Of a stretch of DNA of 64,000 nt, positions 1 to 12,115 are shown one piece after another. This DNA is from Lates calcarifer (Eukaryota > Chordata > Actinopteri > Centropomidae). The translations under genes were made by a program, and so were the position numbers. Position 1 is the first letter of the stretch. Each line of letters starts with the position of its first letter. The stretch lies in NCBI RefSeq assembly GCF_001640805.2, contig NC_066851.1, positions 5,961,875 to 6,025,874 on the forward strand, given 5' to 3'. Below the pieces are notes generated by a model. That model searched no databases and was not told where the DNA came from. It worked only from the letters and a program-made list of their open reading frames with translations.

Positions 1-2600
1 TAATTTCCTGACCTTGAAATTTGCTTCATGTGGTACTTTGGTGCCGTACACAGAGTGCACAGTACTCCGGTAGGAGGAGACACACAAACAGGTGTGAGGT
101 TCATTCAAATGAGACAGCACAAAGTGAGTTGTTGGTATTATTGTGTAAGGACTTTAAACTTGTTCTGAGAATAGACTTCTATCTCTGACACAACATCACT
201 CTACTGCCACTAAACCATTTCAACTAAATGACTCCACGGCCAGTAGAGACATTTAAATAGACATCAGTTAATAAGCTTCTCCTTAAGTTCATTAAATCTC
301 TGCAGCCATCTGAAGGCAGCAGGTCATATGTTGATGTAAAGTGTGTTTACCTTTCTTAAATCATGTTGAAATGACACCAGGCTGCTACACACAGCAGGCT
401 GGTCTGTTATGGCTCTATTCTGTTTAAGTTGAAGTCGTCAGGTCACAGTGCATTACTCTTGAGCTGCGTTACAGCGTAAATGCTGTCATGTCACATTTGA
501 TGGTGTGAAACAACCATTTATGACATGAGATACAGTAGGAATAAAACTGGAATAGCGTTGGATTTGTGTGCTTATATAAACAGCTCCATCAACATTTTTT
601 TTTTGTTATTTATTTCTATCATCATTGTTCAGGTTAAATAAAATCCCACATCACCTGCCTCTGGCTGCAGATCTGAGGCACTGTGTGTTCAGGTCAGGCT
701 GCTCTGTACCTCCACACAACAATATGGTTTCCTTAAAGAAGCGTCTTTCCATTTATTGAGCTGTTGTTGTCATGTGTCACTGACAGTGGCGAGAGTGACA
801 CAGAATGATGGATACTTGGATATATGGAGAGGTACACACCCTAGTTACATAAATATAAAAGATGTTACCATGACTACCGTCTTTAATGCACCAATGAATT
901 GTTTCCTTCTTTTCTTCCGCTGTTCAACACCTCACAAGACGGGACACGTAGAGGTATTTCTCATTAAAAATGGCTGAATGGAGGCTATCGATGTCTCACA
1001 TCTCCCCTGTCAGAAAAGCACAGAGGGAAGGGTCATTATCTGACCGGCCTTCTGGATCACTCTACTGTAAAACTTGACAGCTACGAACACCGTACTACAA
1101 CTCCAAATCGATCCACTGTCGAGCCAAAAGAGGTCTTCCCTCAACAGCAGGAAGGAACAATTTAAGGAGAGAAAAGTCAAATCAAGAAAAGAAAGGATAG
1201 AAAGCCAGTAATACAAACTGATATAGACCTATAGATGTTTACAGTCGCATGGAAGGCAGTCATAAAGTCGTAAATCAAAATTCTAACTGCAATGGGAAGA
1301 GACTATATATATATTTATCTAAAAACAACTGCATTGGTATGCACCAACTCTTACAACAACCTGCGTTTACATTTGGAAAAAAAATACAAATTGCTTTTTC
1401 ATCACGTAGTATTCACATTCTGTGTGAAAGCAACAACAACAACTGTTGTAACAAAAACAACAGCTCCAAAAAAACAAACTGACACGCAAATTAATCGTGC
1501 AAGAAAAAAACACACCCTTATGCTGGTTGATTTCATTCCTGCATTAGTTTATTTTATAAAATTATGTGAACCCCTTTTTGTATCATTTTATGATAATCTG
1601 ATGGCAAATGAACATGTTGGTCTCATGTCTGAACAAACAACCTATTTCATAAGTTGTTTTGTGTGTAGTGACATGTGAAACATCCGCACATGTGCTGTGC
1701 TATTTATACACAGTCCCATCATATCACATAGGAATAAACACCCTGGTCACATTCACATGTGTCTGACCTAGTGACATTTCTATAACACTGTCAACATGGC
1801 AGTCTGCACAAGGTACACATGCTCAGAAAGTGAGAGAGAGAGATAACATTACTGTAATGGATGTTTTATTTCAGTCTTCATCTCTTATGAACCAAGAAAG
1901 TCAGTTTGTTAAACTGCTGTGAAAGAGCCAGTTTTAAATGGTTTCATGATGTGACTGGAGCGGATGTAAAAATAAAATCTGACCAGTTCTGTATTTTCAG
2001 TGTTCAGTTATTCCATCTGCATGAATAAATAAATGAATACCGCCGACATAACGTTAAATGATGAAACTCATGCAAATGTATCAGTGAACTAACTGTAAGA
2101 CGCAGGTGCTCACAAGAGTCATTAATTAAAGCTTCTCTCTCACACAGGAACACACACACCAGGTGCAAAGTATTTGGTGAGCACTGTGGCTCTTTCCATA
2201 ACTGCTTCATTCAATGCCTCAATTTTAAAAAGCCATCACTTTAACAGTTAGATGAAGCAAACAATGCTGCGTATTTGTCATCTGAAAAGGGCTTAATAAA
2301 TAGTTTAAGGGCTGAAATCTTGTTCCTAGTTTCATTATCATGTTATGTCAGAGTTTTCCCTTAGCAGGCAAAGTATTATCAGCAAAATGTATTTAAGTAT
2401 CTAAAGTAAACATACTCTTTATGCAGACTGAATGGTCCTTTCAGTGTGTTTTGTTATTGTAGTGCATAAGTGGAAAATGATCACAGACGCAGCAAAATGT
2501 AAGGCGCATTCACCTTAATCCAGTAGTTTTAGTTGCTTAAGTTAAATGTGCACTGAGGACTTGTTATATTGTTATATTTACATTGAGTGTATGCAAACAT
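1..2600. other. Non-coding stretch, nothing recognised
   Basis: No ORF here looks like protein. The open frames at 756-977, 1249-1482 and 1292-1678 have low-complexity, AT-driven translations and no exon-like splice context. Short poly-T and A-rich runs occur near 595-605 and 1375-1385, and a short (GA)n near 1833. No tRNA-like folds, transposon ends or long repeats were seen. Intergenic or intronic fish DNA is the simplest reading. Confidence 0.6.
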
Positions 2601-2662
2601 AACAGGGACCCCCTCATGAAAACATTGCTCCATAGCACTACTTCACAGGGCACCTTTAACCA
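2600..2662 (+). repeat. Interspersed repeat fragment, family 'C' copy 1
   Basis: The core 'AAAACATTGCTCCATAG' followed by C-ACTAC and then a 'CACAGGGCACCTTTAA' end recurs at 20216-20277 in the same orientation. Part of its end ('ACTCCACAGGGTATCTTTAA') appears again near 51475. The same phrase is familiar to me from many percomorph sequences, so this is most likely the end of an old non-autonomous transposon. Its family is unknown to me. Confidence 0.5.
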
Positions 2663-5600
2663 TTGGGGCAGCAGACACAGACATGAAATGGTTTTGGAAC
2701 AGTCATGGATGATTTTAGGCACTGGGGAACTGTTTTCTAATTCATACACGAGGACTTACTTACATTGGAAAAAAATAATCTCAGACAACCTGTTTCTAGT
2801 CTTGTGTCTGTCATACAGTTCCTTTAGATGTCATACTTGCATGTCATGATGTTAAACGTTTTTCACATATTTGTTGGAAGACGATCCTCCTTTAAACGTT
2901 TTACTATCGGCCATTCCTGTATTATTTCTAAACCATCACTGTGAAATTTATCTACAGCATTAAAAAAAGATTCAGTTTATTAAACACTTTATATTATTTT
3001 TATTGGAGATGGTCTGTGGGAGACAGAAGAGGGAGATGGTTTAAGTAAGGCCTGTGCTTCAGTGGTACTTTAAATTAATTAATCAGGCTTCAGGTAATGG
3101 AAAATGGAGTCTTGAGATTGCATCTGCAAATATTCAGTGTACCCTCTTCCTAATTATTGTGTCATATGAATTCAAAAACGGATGTATTGAATTTGCTGTT
3201 CAAACTTTATAACATCCAATTATAAGTCGTAAGTCTGTGTAGCAAAGTTTTATTCTACTATTTCAGCCTTATTATAGGAGAATACATCTGTAATTTCTAT
3301 GATTCTATGATAAACTACTAAGACTAAACACCACCAATGAAGATGTTCTCACGTTCTTGAAGTTGTTTATTCACAACTAGAAAGTTGTGAATAAACAGTT
3401 TCCCTGTGTTGGTTTTGTTGGCTGTCTTCAGGTGATTATGATGATGAATGAAAATTCAAAAGTAATGTGATAATGTGAAAGGATTCGCTCAAAGTGATGA
3501 ACCTACAGAGAATTATCACATGAATCTGTAGTTTCACTTCACTTTTCTGAACTTTATAGCGAGATACAGCTCATCCTTTTGCTGTCTGTGTCACAATTTA
3601 ACTGTTCTGGTTCACTTTCAGCATTGTTTTTGTGTGCAGCTAAGAAGAAGAGATGTTCTAAAAAAAAAAACCCACTGTATGCTTCCTTCCTGGCACCAAA
3701 TGGTAGACAGAGACAGTTAGCAACAAGCTAATGAACATAGTGGAGCAGCCAAAGAGATATTTTCCTCAGGAGATGGTGGAGTTCATAATCGCTGGTGATA
3801 TGTCAGCATTGTAATCATAAGTTGTTTCCATTTGGGCAGAAAATCAGTTGAACATTTAAAGAGCTTCAATTTTTCCTTGACCTCATGTCATGGGTGAATG
3901 TAACTATTTGCTAGCTTAAATGAAAATGCTCATAGCTAAAAACCTTGCTGAGGCTAACTTTCAGCATTAAACTACACCAACCAAAGTGTAGGTAATCATC
4001 CATATACTGTAGGTGTATGCACATGTAGGATCACTGTATAATGTTTGGTGAAAGTAGCTCAAACATTTTAGTTGGTGAGCAAATGTTAACAAACTTAGCT
4101 AGCTAAGCCCGCTTAGAACTTTTTAATTCAATTACCAAGACACCATTTAAATATCAGGAATGACACAACAAAAGTCCAAGACCTATTTTCATTGTGGTCC
4201 TGTAGAGAGAAGCCATATTCTTAGGGATGATGATGTTACGAGGATACAAGCACTGTGTTTGTGAACTGTAGTATTAGCTAGCAAACTTTAGCTTCTTCAC
4301 ATATTAACTCTGAATATATATATATATTTCACAGATTTCACAGGAGACTGTCTGTGTGAGATGTGTTATCATGTCCCGGAAATACTCTGTGCACCTGGAC
4401 AGAGTGTGCAGGAGACCAGCATGAGAGGGGACAGGAGCTTTCAGGGATACATACATAGATAGTCTTGTCTTTCTAGTTTTGGCCATCATTTCTCTTGGTT
4501 TGATAACACTGTAGTCAAAACTCAGAACACAGCAACATCTCTAGAACATAGTTCAAATTGCTGAGAAACCCTAGATTTAAAGTCTGTGATGTCATCAAGG
4601 GATGCTCTCTACTGCTGACAAGACTAGGACGCAGATGACATAAATTGGCTGACTTTGTGAACAAATGACAGTACTAAGGGTGAGCTGCCCATCAGGGGTA
4701 CATTTTCTGCTTCAGAGCTGTTAGTGCTACTCCAAAATAAAAGTCACTTGAGTGTAAAGGCTGAAGCAAACAATGTGAATCCACAAAGTCAGTCTCCCAT
4801 ATGAAGTGAAATGAACAGCTCCAGACACTGTCTCTTGACAAGATTATAGCACTGGAGTATTGGCTCAGTTGTCTTTTGCTTTGGGGCGAGATGTGTTCTG
4901 TTTCTGAGCTACATAAAATCCACTCTTGTCTGTGACACAGCTGTGTGTGTTGTTACAGGACATGCTGCCCACATAAGACATGCTGCCCCACAGAGTCGCA
5001 CATGTAAACAGACAGACTCAGTCACATAGCAATGCTGTAAGATAAAAACCTTGTATCTCTCAATGCAAGTTTTTATGCAGGAGAATTTCTGCATTTTTGA
5101 GTCCCTGTGTAAAGCTAGATATTCTCATAATGGCACGTGGTGGTCAGGCTGGACACAGTTTCATTTTAATAGCTTAAAATGCAGGTTTGTATGTTTTTTT
5201 TTTAAAAACATGTTTCTTTAATACTTAAAAGATTCCAAAAACCAAAACAAAACAACAAACACCCCTCAGGTTTTAGATTTATTGAGAATTTGAATTTTTA
5301 TATGATCATATCACTAGTTTATATATATCACATTTATATTACCGAAAAACAACATTCATCTTTCACTGACCCTGTGGTCCTTGAGGCTTTCATTAATTGT
5401 ATTTTTCTTCATTTTACCCTCAGATTAGAAACTCTGAGGTGAACTGTGAAGTAAATGGCACTCCACACCCACAAGAAGCAAAAAGTTAGAGTTAGCTAGT
5501 TTTCCAGCATTGCTAATGATATCAGCTACTGTTGTTTTGTAAGACTTTTTAGCTAGCCACAGTCTAGTGGGAGAAGATGAGTTTTGTCAACAAACATCAC

Positions 5601-8400
5601 TAATTTCCTTCTCTTCTTTCCAGTTCCAAGAGTTTTTGCTCCTTGTGTCCTAGCCCTCCACCCTCCACGTATCCCTGTAGCTTCAGGTTGCCTTACGTCT
5701 CTTCCAACCACATACTTATCTCTCTCTTTCAACCAGCCTTTGGGATTTGTTTCAGTTTGGCCCTCAAGGAAGATGGTGGCAACACACATTACTAAATTGG
5801 AGCTAACATTGTCAGTTGCCCATTAATCTGTGATTGGTTAATTTGTCCCTTGGGGCTTCTGATACATTAAGAATCAGCTTTTATATTCCCACTGTAAGGA
5901 ACAGTAATGGATCCCACACTAGCACACTTTTACTACAAACGCAAAGATTTTTGTTCCCCTCCCACTGGATACAAGCTGCTACGACTTAATTTCAATTTTG
6001 TGACAGTGAAATCTCATCAGGCAGTCACTCTGATTTCCCAGAATGCCACCACAGCTTAAATCACTGAATGCAAAACACACCAGACATTGATTCCTTCATC
6101 AAAGTAGAGGAAGCTCTGATCCCCTGTTAAAGCATTAAACAAGACAATTTAAGACTTTAATCCAATTTGACATCACAGTCTGACACTTTTCTATCAAAGG
6201 CAGATCTGAGTGTCATGTCACAGTACTTGAGATGAATTTGTGACACTACAAAAACCTTATTTTTTTCTGTGCTGAACCCACAAATGACCGACAAGCTTTT
6301 GATATCAACCGCTGCCATTCAAATTTACATTTAGTTTCAGCTATTGTACAAGTTGAGTGACACTTTAGGAATAAAAGTCAAATCAAGTCACTCAGTGCCC
6401 CTATAGACACACACACACTGCCCCTGCATGTACTTTACAAGCTGTTTAACTAATGAGGTACGTTTTAATGGATGTGTGGGCTTGACAGACTTTCAGAAAC
6501 AAACACACATAGTAAGAGGAATACACTCATAAGAAAAGTGACTCATACAAAGTGGAATAAAAACAAATGATCACGTGTGAAAAAAACTGAATCCTGTGTG
6601 AGTGGTGGTCATGTCAACATGAAAACTGACCATTGGTGGGATCTGGACAGAGCTAAAGCCACTGTGATAACCTTAAAGCCCTGTCTGCAGCCTAATGAAC
6701 CTCAGTTTGTCCAGCTGTCAACAACCAGCCCACAGGGAGAGGGAAAAGGTTTCTGTCCAGATGAGAAATGAATTGTTGTTGCACTTGCAGTGAATGTTGT
6801 AGATGGGTTATTGCAAAATTTTGGCTTAGCCTAAATCCAGCCTTTCCCACTGAATCAACTTCAGAGGCCAAACTGAGGGACTGTGGCTCCCAGACCGTGT
6901 GACATGAATTAATTACGAATATAACCTCGTGTTAAAGGTACCCTGTTTATATGCTTTCTAAACAACCTAAATTGTCTTTACAGTGTGAAAAGTATTGTCT
7001 GTATGCTGAAGTGGTAACAAATACTGTATGTTAAATGCATTTAGATTCTCAGAAAGCAGAGCAGAGCAAAGCAGATGTTTTTGAAAAATATGAAACCTGC
7101 AGTGTTTACATCCGTCTTTGCTGGCAGTCTTCTTCTTTACTGCATTTTGAGTGCTGCTTCACCACCTTTCAATTAATGATACAGTGGCTTCAACTGCACT
7201 GTTTTTGTGTCTCAACAAACGAGATTAAAATGCACTTTGTATATAGCTCATTGATGCTGATTATAACAGGAAAAGAAAATGTTGGTTTTGATTTTTGAAA
7301 GACTTAGCTGTTCAATAATAAGAACCTGTTAGATTACTGGCTCCACTGTTTTGTTCTAACACTTCAACAGAGCTGCACTGTGTTGATTGACAGGAAGCTG
7401 CACAGTGTGTATATGTGTGTGTCCTACAATAGATGTATATTACCCCCTGTCAGGTATCAAGTTCCACATAGCGCCACAGAGCGGAGTGTCACACTGCTGA
7501 TCAGCTACATGGGGTCAGGTCAAAGGTCAGATTAAATATCAGACAGACCACATGACTGGAGATTACCATGAGGGTATTTACCGGAAAACCTGGTTCAAGT
7601 TCAACATTCTATACTGTATGCACTGTGTCTGTGTCTGCACACCACTGTGGTGAGTGTGTGCACACATGTGATGGTCTGATAGAGTGAGGGTACGTAAGGT
7701 TAATTCCGTACAGCAGGATTGTAGGTTCACTGGGGTTAGAAAATAAATTAACTGTATTAACTTTAATTAACTTAAGGCCTCTCTCACTCTGTCTCTTTCT
7801 CTCCTTCTCTCTCACAAACGCACAAGGGCTGCAGTTTTACCTCATTTACATTATTGTGGTAATGGCAGTCTTCTAACTCATTTATTTTAAGCACAAGTTT
7901 TCAAGCTCAGTCAAATCTTAACACATTCAGATGATGCACATATTTTTTATATTCACTGACTATAGTAAATAAATGTTCAAAAATCCCCTTAAAAATGATA
8001 GAATGCTCTTGTAAAGTCTGAACTGAGCCAGTTTTCCTAGATGTAAACAAATGGAGCGGTTAACGGGTGTCCAGATGTAGTCAATAGCTACCTCAGGACA
8101 CCATGGCAACATTGAGGTTAGAATAAAGACTGGTTTCTGTCCAAAAGTAAAAAACAAAATCTGCCAATCAGCACTGTTAAAGCTCTCCAATTAACCTGTT
8201 GTATGTTGTTTGAAGTGTTAATAGCTTTAAGTGTCAAAGCCCTGACAGTGCTTTTAGTCTTTATGCTACGGTAGGCTAATTTTCTGCTAGCCTCATATTA
8301 AGCTTAAAGATATGACAGTATTGTTGTGTGGTTTCTACAGTGTATTAACTAACACTGCACGGGTACAATGTTTGTGATAGAAGAGTAATGAACAGTTAGA
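2663..8400. other. Non-coding stretch with one strong hairpin
   Basis: Apart from the hairpin at 3364-3397, no gene or assignable repeat is visible. 3700-4110 and 5440-5560 contain TTAGC/GCTAGC-rich text like that seen inside several fish repeats, but I could not define element boundaries. The opposing open frames at 5553-5789 (minus) and 5584-5826 (plus) lie across one T-rich strand and resemble no family I know. The minus frame at 7960-8190 also looks like chance or a repeat. Confidence 0.5.
3364..3397. repeat. Perfect 15-bp inverted repeat with 4-nt loop
   Basis: Bases 3364-3378 (TGTTTATTCACAACT) are exactly complementary to 3383-3397, separated by AGAA. Wobble and AT pairs extend the stem a few more positions outward. 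It could form a stable hairpin in RNA or a cruciform in DNA. No T-run terminator or promoter boxes flank it, and the stem is too short for a typical microRNA precursor. It may be the centre of a small palindromic transposon. Confidence 0.75.
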
Positions 8401-8419
8401 AAAGACACACATGAGCACT

Positions 8420-8447
<28 letters not shown>
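8420..8447. repeat. (CA)14 microsatellite
   Basis: An uninterrupted CA run of about 14 units. It is the first of three dinucleotide arrays packed into 8420-8729; the other two read GT on the plus strand. Confidence 0.95.
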
Positions 8448-8450
<3 letters not shown>

Positions 8451-8585
8451 GTCACCTGGGTTGAATCTGTTGCCAGTTAGCCTTGACCCATTAGTGAGGT
8501 TAAATCAAGTGATAAAGGTTTTTCCCTGAGGAATTAACAGTATTAACAGCCATAGTGAGAACATGTGGTGCCTCGTGTTTGCCTG

Positions 8586-8609
8586 GTGTGTGTGTGTGTG
8601 TGTGTGTGT
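8586..8609. repeat. (GT)12 microsatellite
   Basis: An uninterrupted GT run followed by imperfect TGTGTCTG. It produces the poly-CV stretch in an overlapping 125-codon open frame, which is therefore not a gene. Confidence 0.95.
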
Positions 8610-8692
8610 CTGTGTCTGCTCCTTTTATTCTACAGCTTCTTAAAGGGTCAACTCTGTCTAAACCACCCCTCTGAGGATTTTAAGTCACTCCA

Positions 8693-8694
<2 letters not shown>

Positions 8695-8729
<35 letters not shown>
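8695..8729. repeat. (GT)17 microsatellite
   Basis: An uninterrupted GT run of about 35 bp ending in a short CG-containing tail (GTGCGCACGCAC). That alternating purine-pyrimidine tail would extend Z-DNA potential. Confidence 0.95.
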
Positions 8730-8730
<1 letters not shown>

Positions 8731-8941
8731 CTGTGCGCACGCACTGGAAGATGAACTTGGTCATCTCCCAGCAGGCGCAGGGATGGTGGGGTTATGCCTA
8801 CTGTTCTCAGGTTGAGTGTGCGTGTCAAAATGGTAAACAACTCCGAAGGCTGATGTGGGAGCGAACTGTAGCACCCATGGGCGAAGGCAAGGTCAGATCA
8901 GGGAGTCCCAGTAAAACTCATACTGTTCACCACATAGCATA

Positions 8942-10655
8942 ACCACAAATGTACAGGGCCTGAGTTCTGTTTTGTTTTCTCGCTTTATGGATTCGTTTTA
9001 CAAGGTGAAGCCACTCCATAAATACATAATGAAATGTGAACTTCCAAAGGTAAAGTGAAATTGTATTGTGTTAAACAGATAGGTGTTACAATTATTTTGT
9101 CCACCCCATTTCTAAGGCTAAACAACAGAAACAGCTCTTTGTATATTGTAATAGAGCTCAACAGTACCACCCACTTCTTCCTCAAAAATGATCATACAGT
9201 TGATTTAACACCTTAAAACAATTTTTAAAAACTTAACATTATAGCCTTCATGCATTACTTATAGATAGTAAATAATAAACTGACTGCTAAATGTAGCTGC
9301 TTTATGGCTTGTTTAGTGTTTGCCCTCCCGTCATCCCTGCCATTACTGACACTGTTTCAGTGGACACACTCAGTGTTTAACTGCTCTCACATAATTATTT
9401 TCTTGTGTATTTTGTCATAAATAGTGGTTTAACTGTGGCCCATAGCACTTTGTATTGCCATGTTATTTAACGGTGCTACACAAATAAACTTGTGCTGATG
9501 AATGTCCCAAGACACTGGTTAAATTTTGCAGTTATTTTAATCAGTAGCTACAAGGGCTGTCGCTTTTTATTCCAAAGTTAATATTCAAACCATAATAACC
9601 TGTTTGAATTCAAAATGTACAGTCTGTAAGTGCAACAGACCGTTTCCGTTTGAAGTAGTTCCTTTTGTCATCCAGCAGGGGGCGTTCACTATCAGCTTGA
9701 CCTTTGGCATGCCCCACTGACCACTGACTGATCAGTAAACTGGGCTAGTAATGTTATTTCATTTGTTATGAAAATGGAGGGCACTAATGAGCAAAGCCGT
9801 CTTGAGTGGACAATAACAACACCAAAGTATCTGAGAGGCAGTTAGTAAAATATTTTGGGTGCACAAGTCTTCACTGTAGATGGACAAGCAACTAAACAGC
9901 TGTCTTACACTACAACTACAACAAATCAGCAGACTCACCAGCTAGCTTACAACACAAGTGAGTACTGCAGTATACCTGTCTACTGTCTACTGCAGTATAC
10001 AGCTTGAAATATAAAATGAATTTTCTTTTCCATTTAAACATTTCATCATGGCGTAATTATCAATGCTCATTATCATCCTCTATAGTCTGGAGGCTTCATG
10101 TCTCCAACACACAAAAATAATAAATGCTGAATGTTGGTGTTTTACCTCAGCAAAACTTACAGTTGGTCTATGCTGTACACCACAAATAAAGGAACAGTGT
10201 ACATATGATGATGAATTTGAAATTTGCAATAAAATTAACCTTGTAAAAGTAAAAAAAAAAATAAAAAATAAAAAAAAAGACAATATACTGACAATATTAG
10301 AATTGTGTAAAATGTCAAATGTATTTAGGGCTTTACAGGTTTATCCATTCATCCTAGTTTATCTGTCACTTGGCTTTTATATCGTCCCATCACTTTCTCA
10401 GTTGTTCTGTTTATGTCCTTTTTTCTTGGTGAAGGAAACAAATACTCAGGTTGAATCTCATACTGCCCCACTCTTGTTTTTGTCTTTTCGAAGCTCCCAG
10501 AGAGACTTGTTCCTGTTCACAAATCTAGTCAAAACTTTGGAAAGTGTCCAACTGTCACAGAAGTAAGATAATCCCTCCAAAATCATCCTGGGTCCACAAA
10601 GCCAGTCTCCATTCACTGTCAACTGCTCTCTATCACTGACGCTGTGGGGGGCTAA
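8942..10655. other. Non-coding stretch around a CTCF-like motif
   Basis: No coding exon is recognisable. A short open frame with protein-like composition begins at an ATG near 9769 (after TTTGTT) and runs about 25 codons. It has no relative I can name and is too short to call. The A-rich run near 10250-10280 explains the lysine-rich 167-codon frame at 10063-10566, which is probably spurious. Confidence 0.5.
9672..9685 (+). promoter_or_regulatory. CTCF-like motif
   Basis: CCAGCAGGGGGCGT matches the vertebrate CTCF core consensus (CC-A/G-N-C/S-AGGGGGC-R-S type) at essentially every informative position. In an AT-rich region a match this good is notable but not proof of binding. Motif strand is plus. 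Confidence 0.4.
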
Positions 10656-10659
10656 GCTG

Positions 10660-10690
<31 letters not shown>

Positions 10691-10706
10691 TACACACACA
10701 CACACA
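10660..10706. repeat. Imperfect (CA)n microsatellite
   Basis: CA repeats for 47 bp with two TACA interruptions near 10687-10692. It lies about 85 bp before an array of the complementary phase at 10791. Confidence 0.95.
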
Positions 10707-10786
10707 TCTTCTCTGTTCACAACTATCTGTTATGCTTGTTAGCCAGAGGACGTACGAAGCTGATGTCTGCCACTTATTCACTGCCC

Positions 10787-10790
<4 letters not shown>

Positions 10791-10819
<29 letters not shown>
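10791..10819. repeat. (GT)14 microsatellite
   Basis: GT run ending in GCGCG. Together with the CA array at 10660 it forms an inverted pair of microsatellites about 85 bp apart, so a long CA:GT hairpin is possible in transcripts. Confidence 0.95.
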
Positions 10820-10823
<4 letters not shown>

Positions 10824-11258
10824 TAGCCTCCAGAAGCAGAATGGAGGTAGCTCCAGAAGTGATAAATCAGATTTCCGCTCGCCACATGTAAAGGGAGGCC
10901 TACAGTAACACACAGTACTAAGCTTATCAGAGATCAGCCAGCACCACTGCCACAGTAGAATCACATCCATTGTTAAAATGATGTGGATCCATTTTGAGAA
11001 CAGGGGCTAAGCCAGAGGAAAACATACCTGTAGTGGTCACAAAAGTGCAAAAACCTGCAGTGGTACATGTGTGAATTCATGTTTTTAGGAGGGGAAAATG
11101 CAACTTGCAAAAGTGGAGCCTCTGAAAGTCTCAGTGATTCAGGGAGGATTATTGCATTGTGGAAACATTATGACTTTGTCATGACGACAGACAGAAACTC
11201 CAAACTGTCCTCTGTCCTCCACTCTAGACTGAGTGTGTCCACATTCATTTGGTAAACT

Positions 11259-12017
11259 ATGGAAGATCAAAGAAAAAAACAGAGGAAATTTCACTTACTC
11301 ACTCCAATTTGGTATCTTGTAAGAAGACACCGTCGACTTGGAAAGAGCAGAAGCAATTAATGACACGTCTGACTCGAACAACCTTCATACCGAGGGAGAT
11401 GTGAGGAAGACATGGACAGACCTTCTGAGCAAGGCAAATAAACCAAACCAATAACAGTCCTCCCCCAGAAACATCAATATACAGTCTCATAATTGTTGGT
11501 GTGTTTGGAGAGGATTCAGCTGCATATACTGGTTTGGTTGGTGCTGAAAGCAGCGGTTCCCCAGCAACCACTGGAAGAGAGTGAGGAGATAGATGTTGTT
11601 CACACAAGCGATGAGAACGGTAAATGGAAACGTGTGTATTTCACATAAAGTACCCCTTTATTTGATTAATGATAGCTAACCAAATGATAATATAGTGCTG
11701 GATTGTCTCTTAGAAATTGACATCATGACAGTGCAGGTGAGATTGAATGAATTCACTATTTGATATGAGACTCAACTGATGCTGCTCCTCCTGCTCCACA
11801 TGTCAGCAGCGAAGAGCCACCAAGGAAACAGAGGAGACAAGATGATCTGCAGCATCTGCTCCTTGAACAGAAGATAATCAGAGTGGAGGCTGAAACGAAG
11901 AAATTACAGATGGAACGGGTCAAGCTGGAGCTGGAGAAACAGGAGAGAGGCCTAGAAATACAGTTGCTCCAACAACTGAGCGGACATGTCTTGTATTTTT
12001 TGAAACGCAGTTTATAA
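11259..12017 (+). pseudogene. Relic of a Myb/SANT-like DNA-binding protein gene
   Basis: Three reading frames together read like one small DNA-binding protein. An ATG at 11259 starts a basic segment (MEDQRKKQRKF). A second frame, open 11323-11442, contains a trihelix-like helix (EGDVRKTWTDLLSKA). A third, open 11429-11579, holds SPPPETSIYS then VGVFGEDSAAYTGLVGAESS. A last frame, open 11769-12017, gives PPRKQRRQDDLQ followed by an unbroken charged Leu/Glu/Lys coiled coil of about 45 residues (EAETKKLQMERVKLELEKQE) and a stop at 12015. This order (basic start, SANT helix, Pro-rich linker, coiled-coil tail) is typical of MSANTD/NAIF1-type genes and of the Myb-like proteins of Harbinger transposons. 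Frame changes and in-frame stops make it a pseudogene unless short introns explain them. A possible donor (ACG/GTAAAT, about 11620) and acceptor (CATGTCAG, about 11805) exist, but the phases do not rescue every break. The exact family is uncertain. Confidence 0.5.
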
Positions 12018-12023
12018 ATTCGT

Positions 12024-12115
12024 GATCCATGCCCAGGGTTCAGCAATCCATGTACACATATTTGCCATCAGATCCCTGGGCATGGATTGCCAAACCATCC
12101 ATGTCCAGGATTATG
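12024..12115. repeat. Inverted-repeat cluster of ATCCATGCCCAGGG motifs
   Basis: ATCCATGCCCAGGG at 12025-12038 is exactly complementary to 12074-12087, with a 35-bp spacer. Two further partial copies occur: AATCCATG near 12045 and ATCCATGTCCAGGA near 12098. It starts immediately after the stop codon of the SANT-like relic and so may belong to the same mobile unit's 3' part. Confidence 0.6.

Noticed and set aside
5553..5826. Opposed open frames on both strands; the minus one looks somewhat protein-like
   Set aside because: No family motif and no splice signals beyond a chance TTTCCAG. Overlapping antisense frames suggest compositional bias or an old repeat.
10063..10970. 167-codon plus-strand frame (10063-10566) and 170-codon minus-strand frame (10458-10970)
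   Set aside because: The first crosses an A-rich run giving a lysine tract. The second translates CA/GT microsatellites into HTHT and CVCV runs. Neither resembles a protein family.
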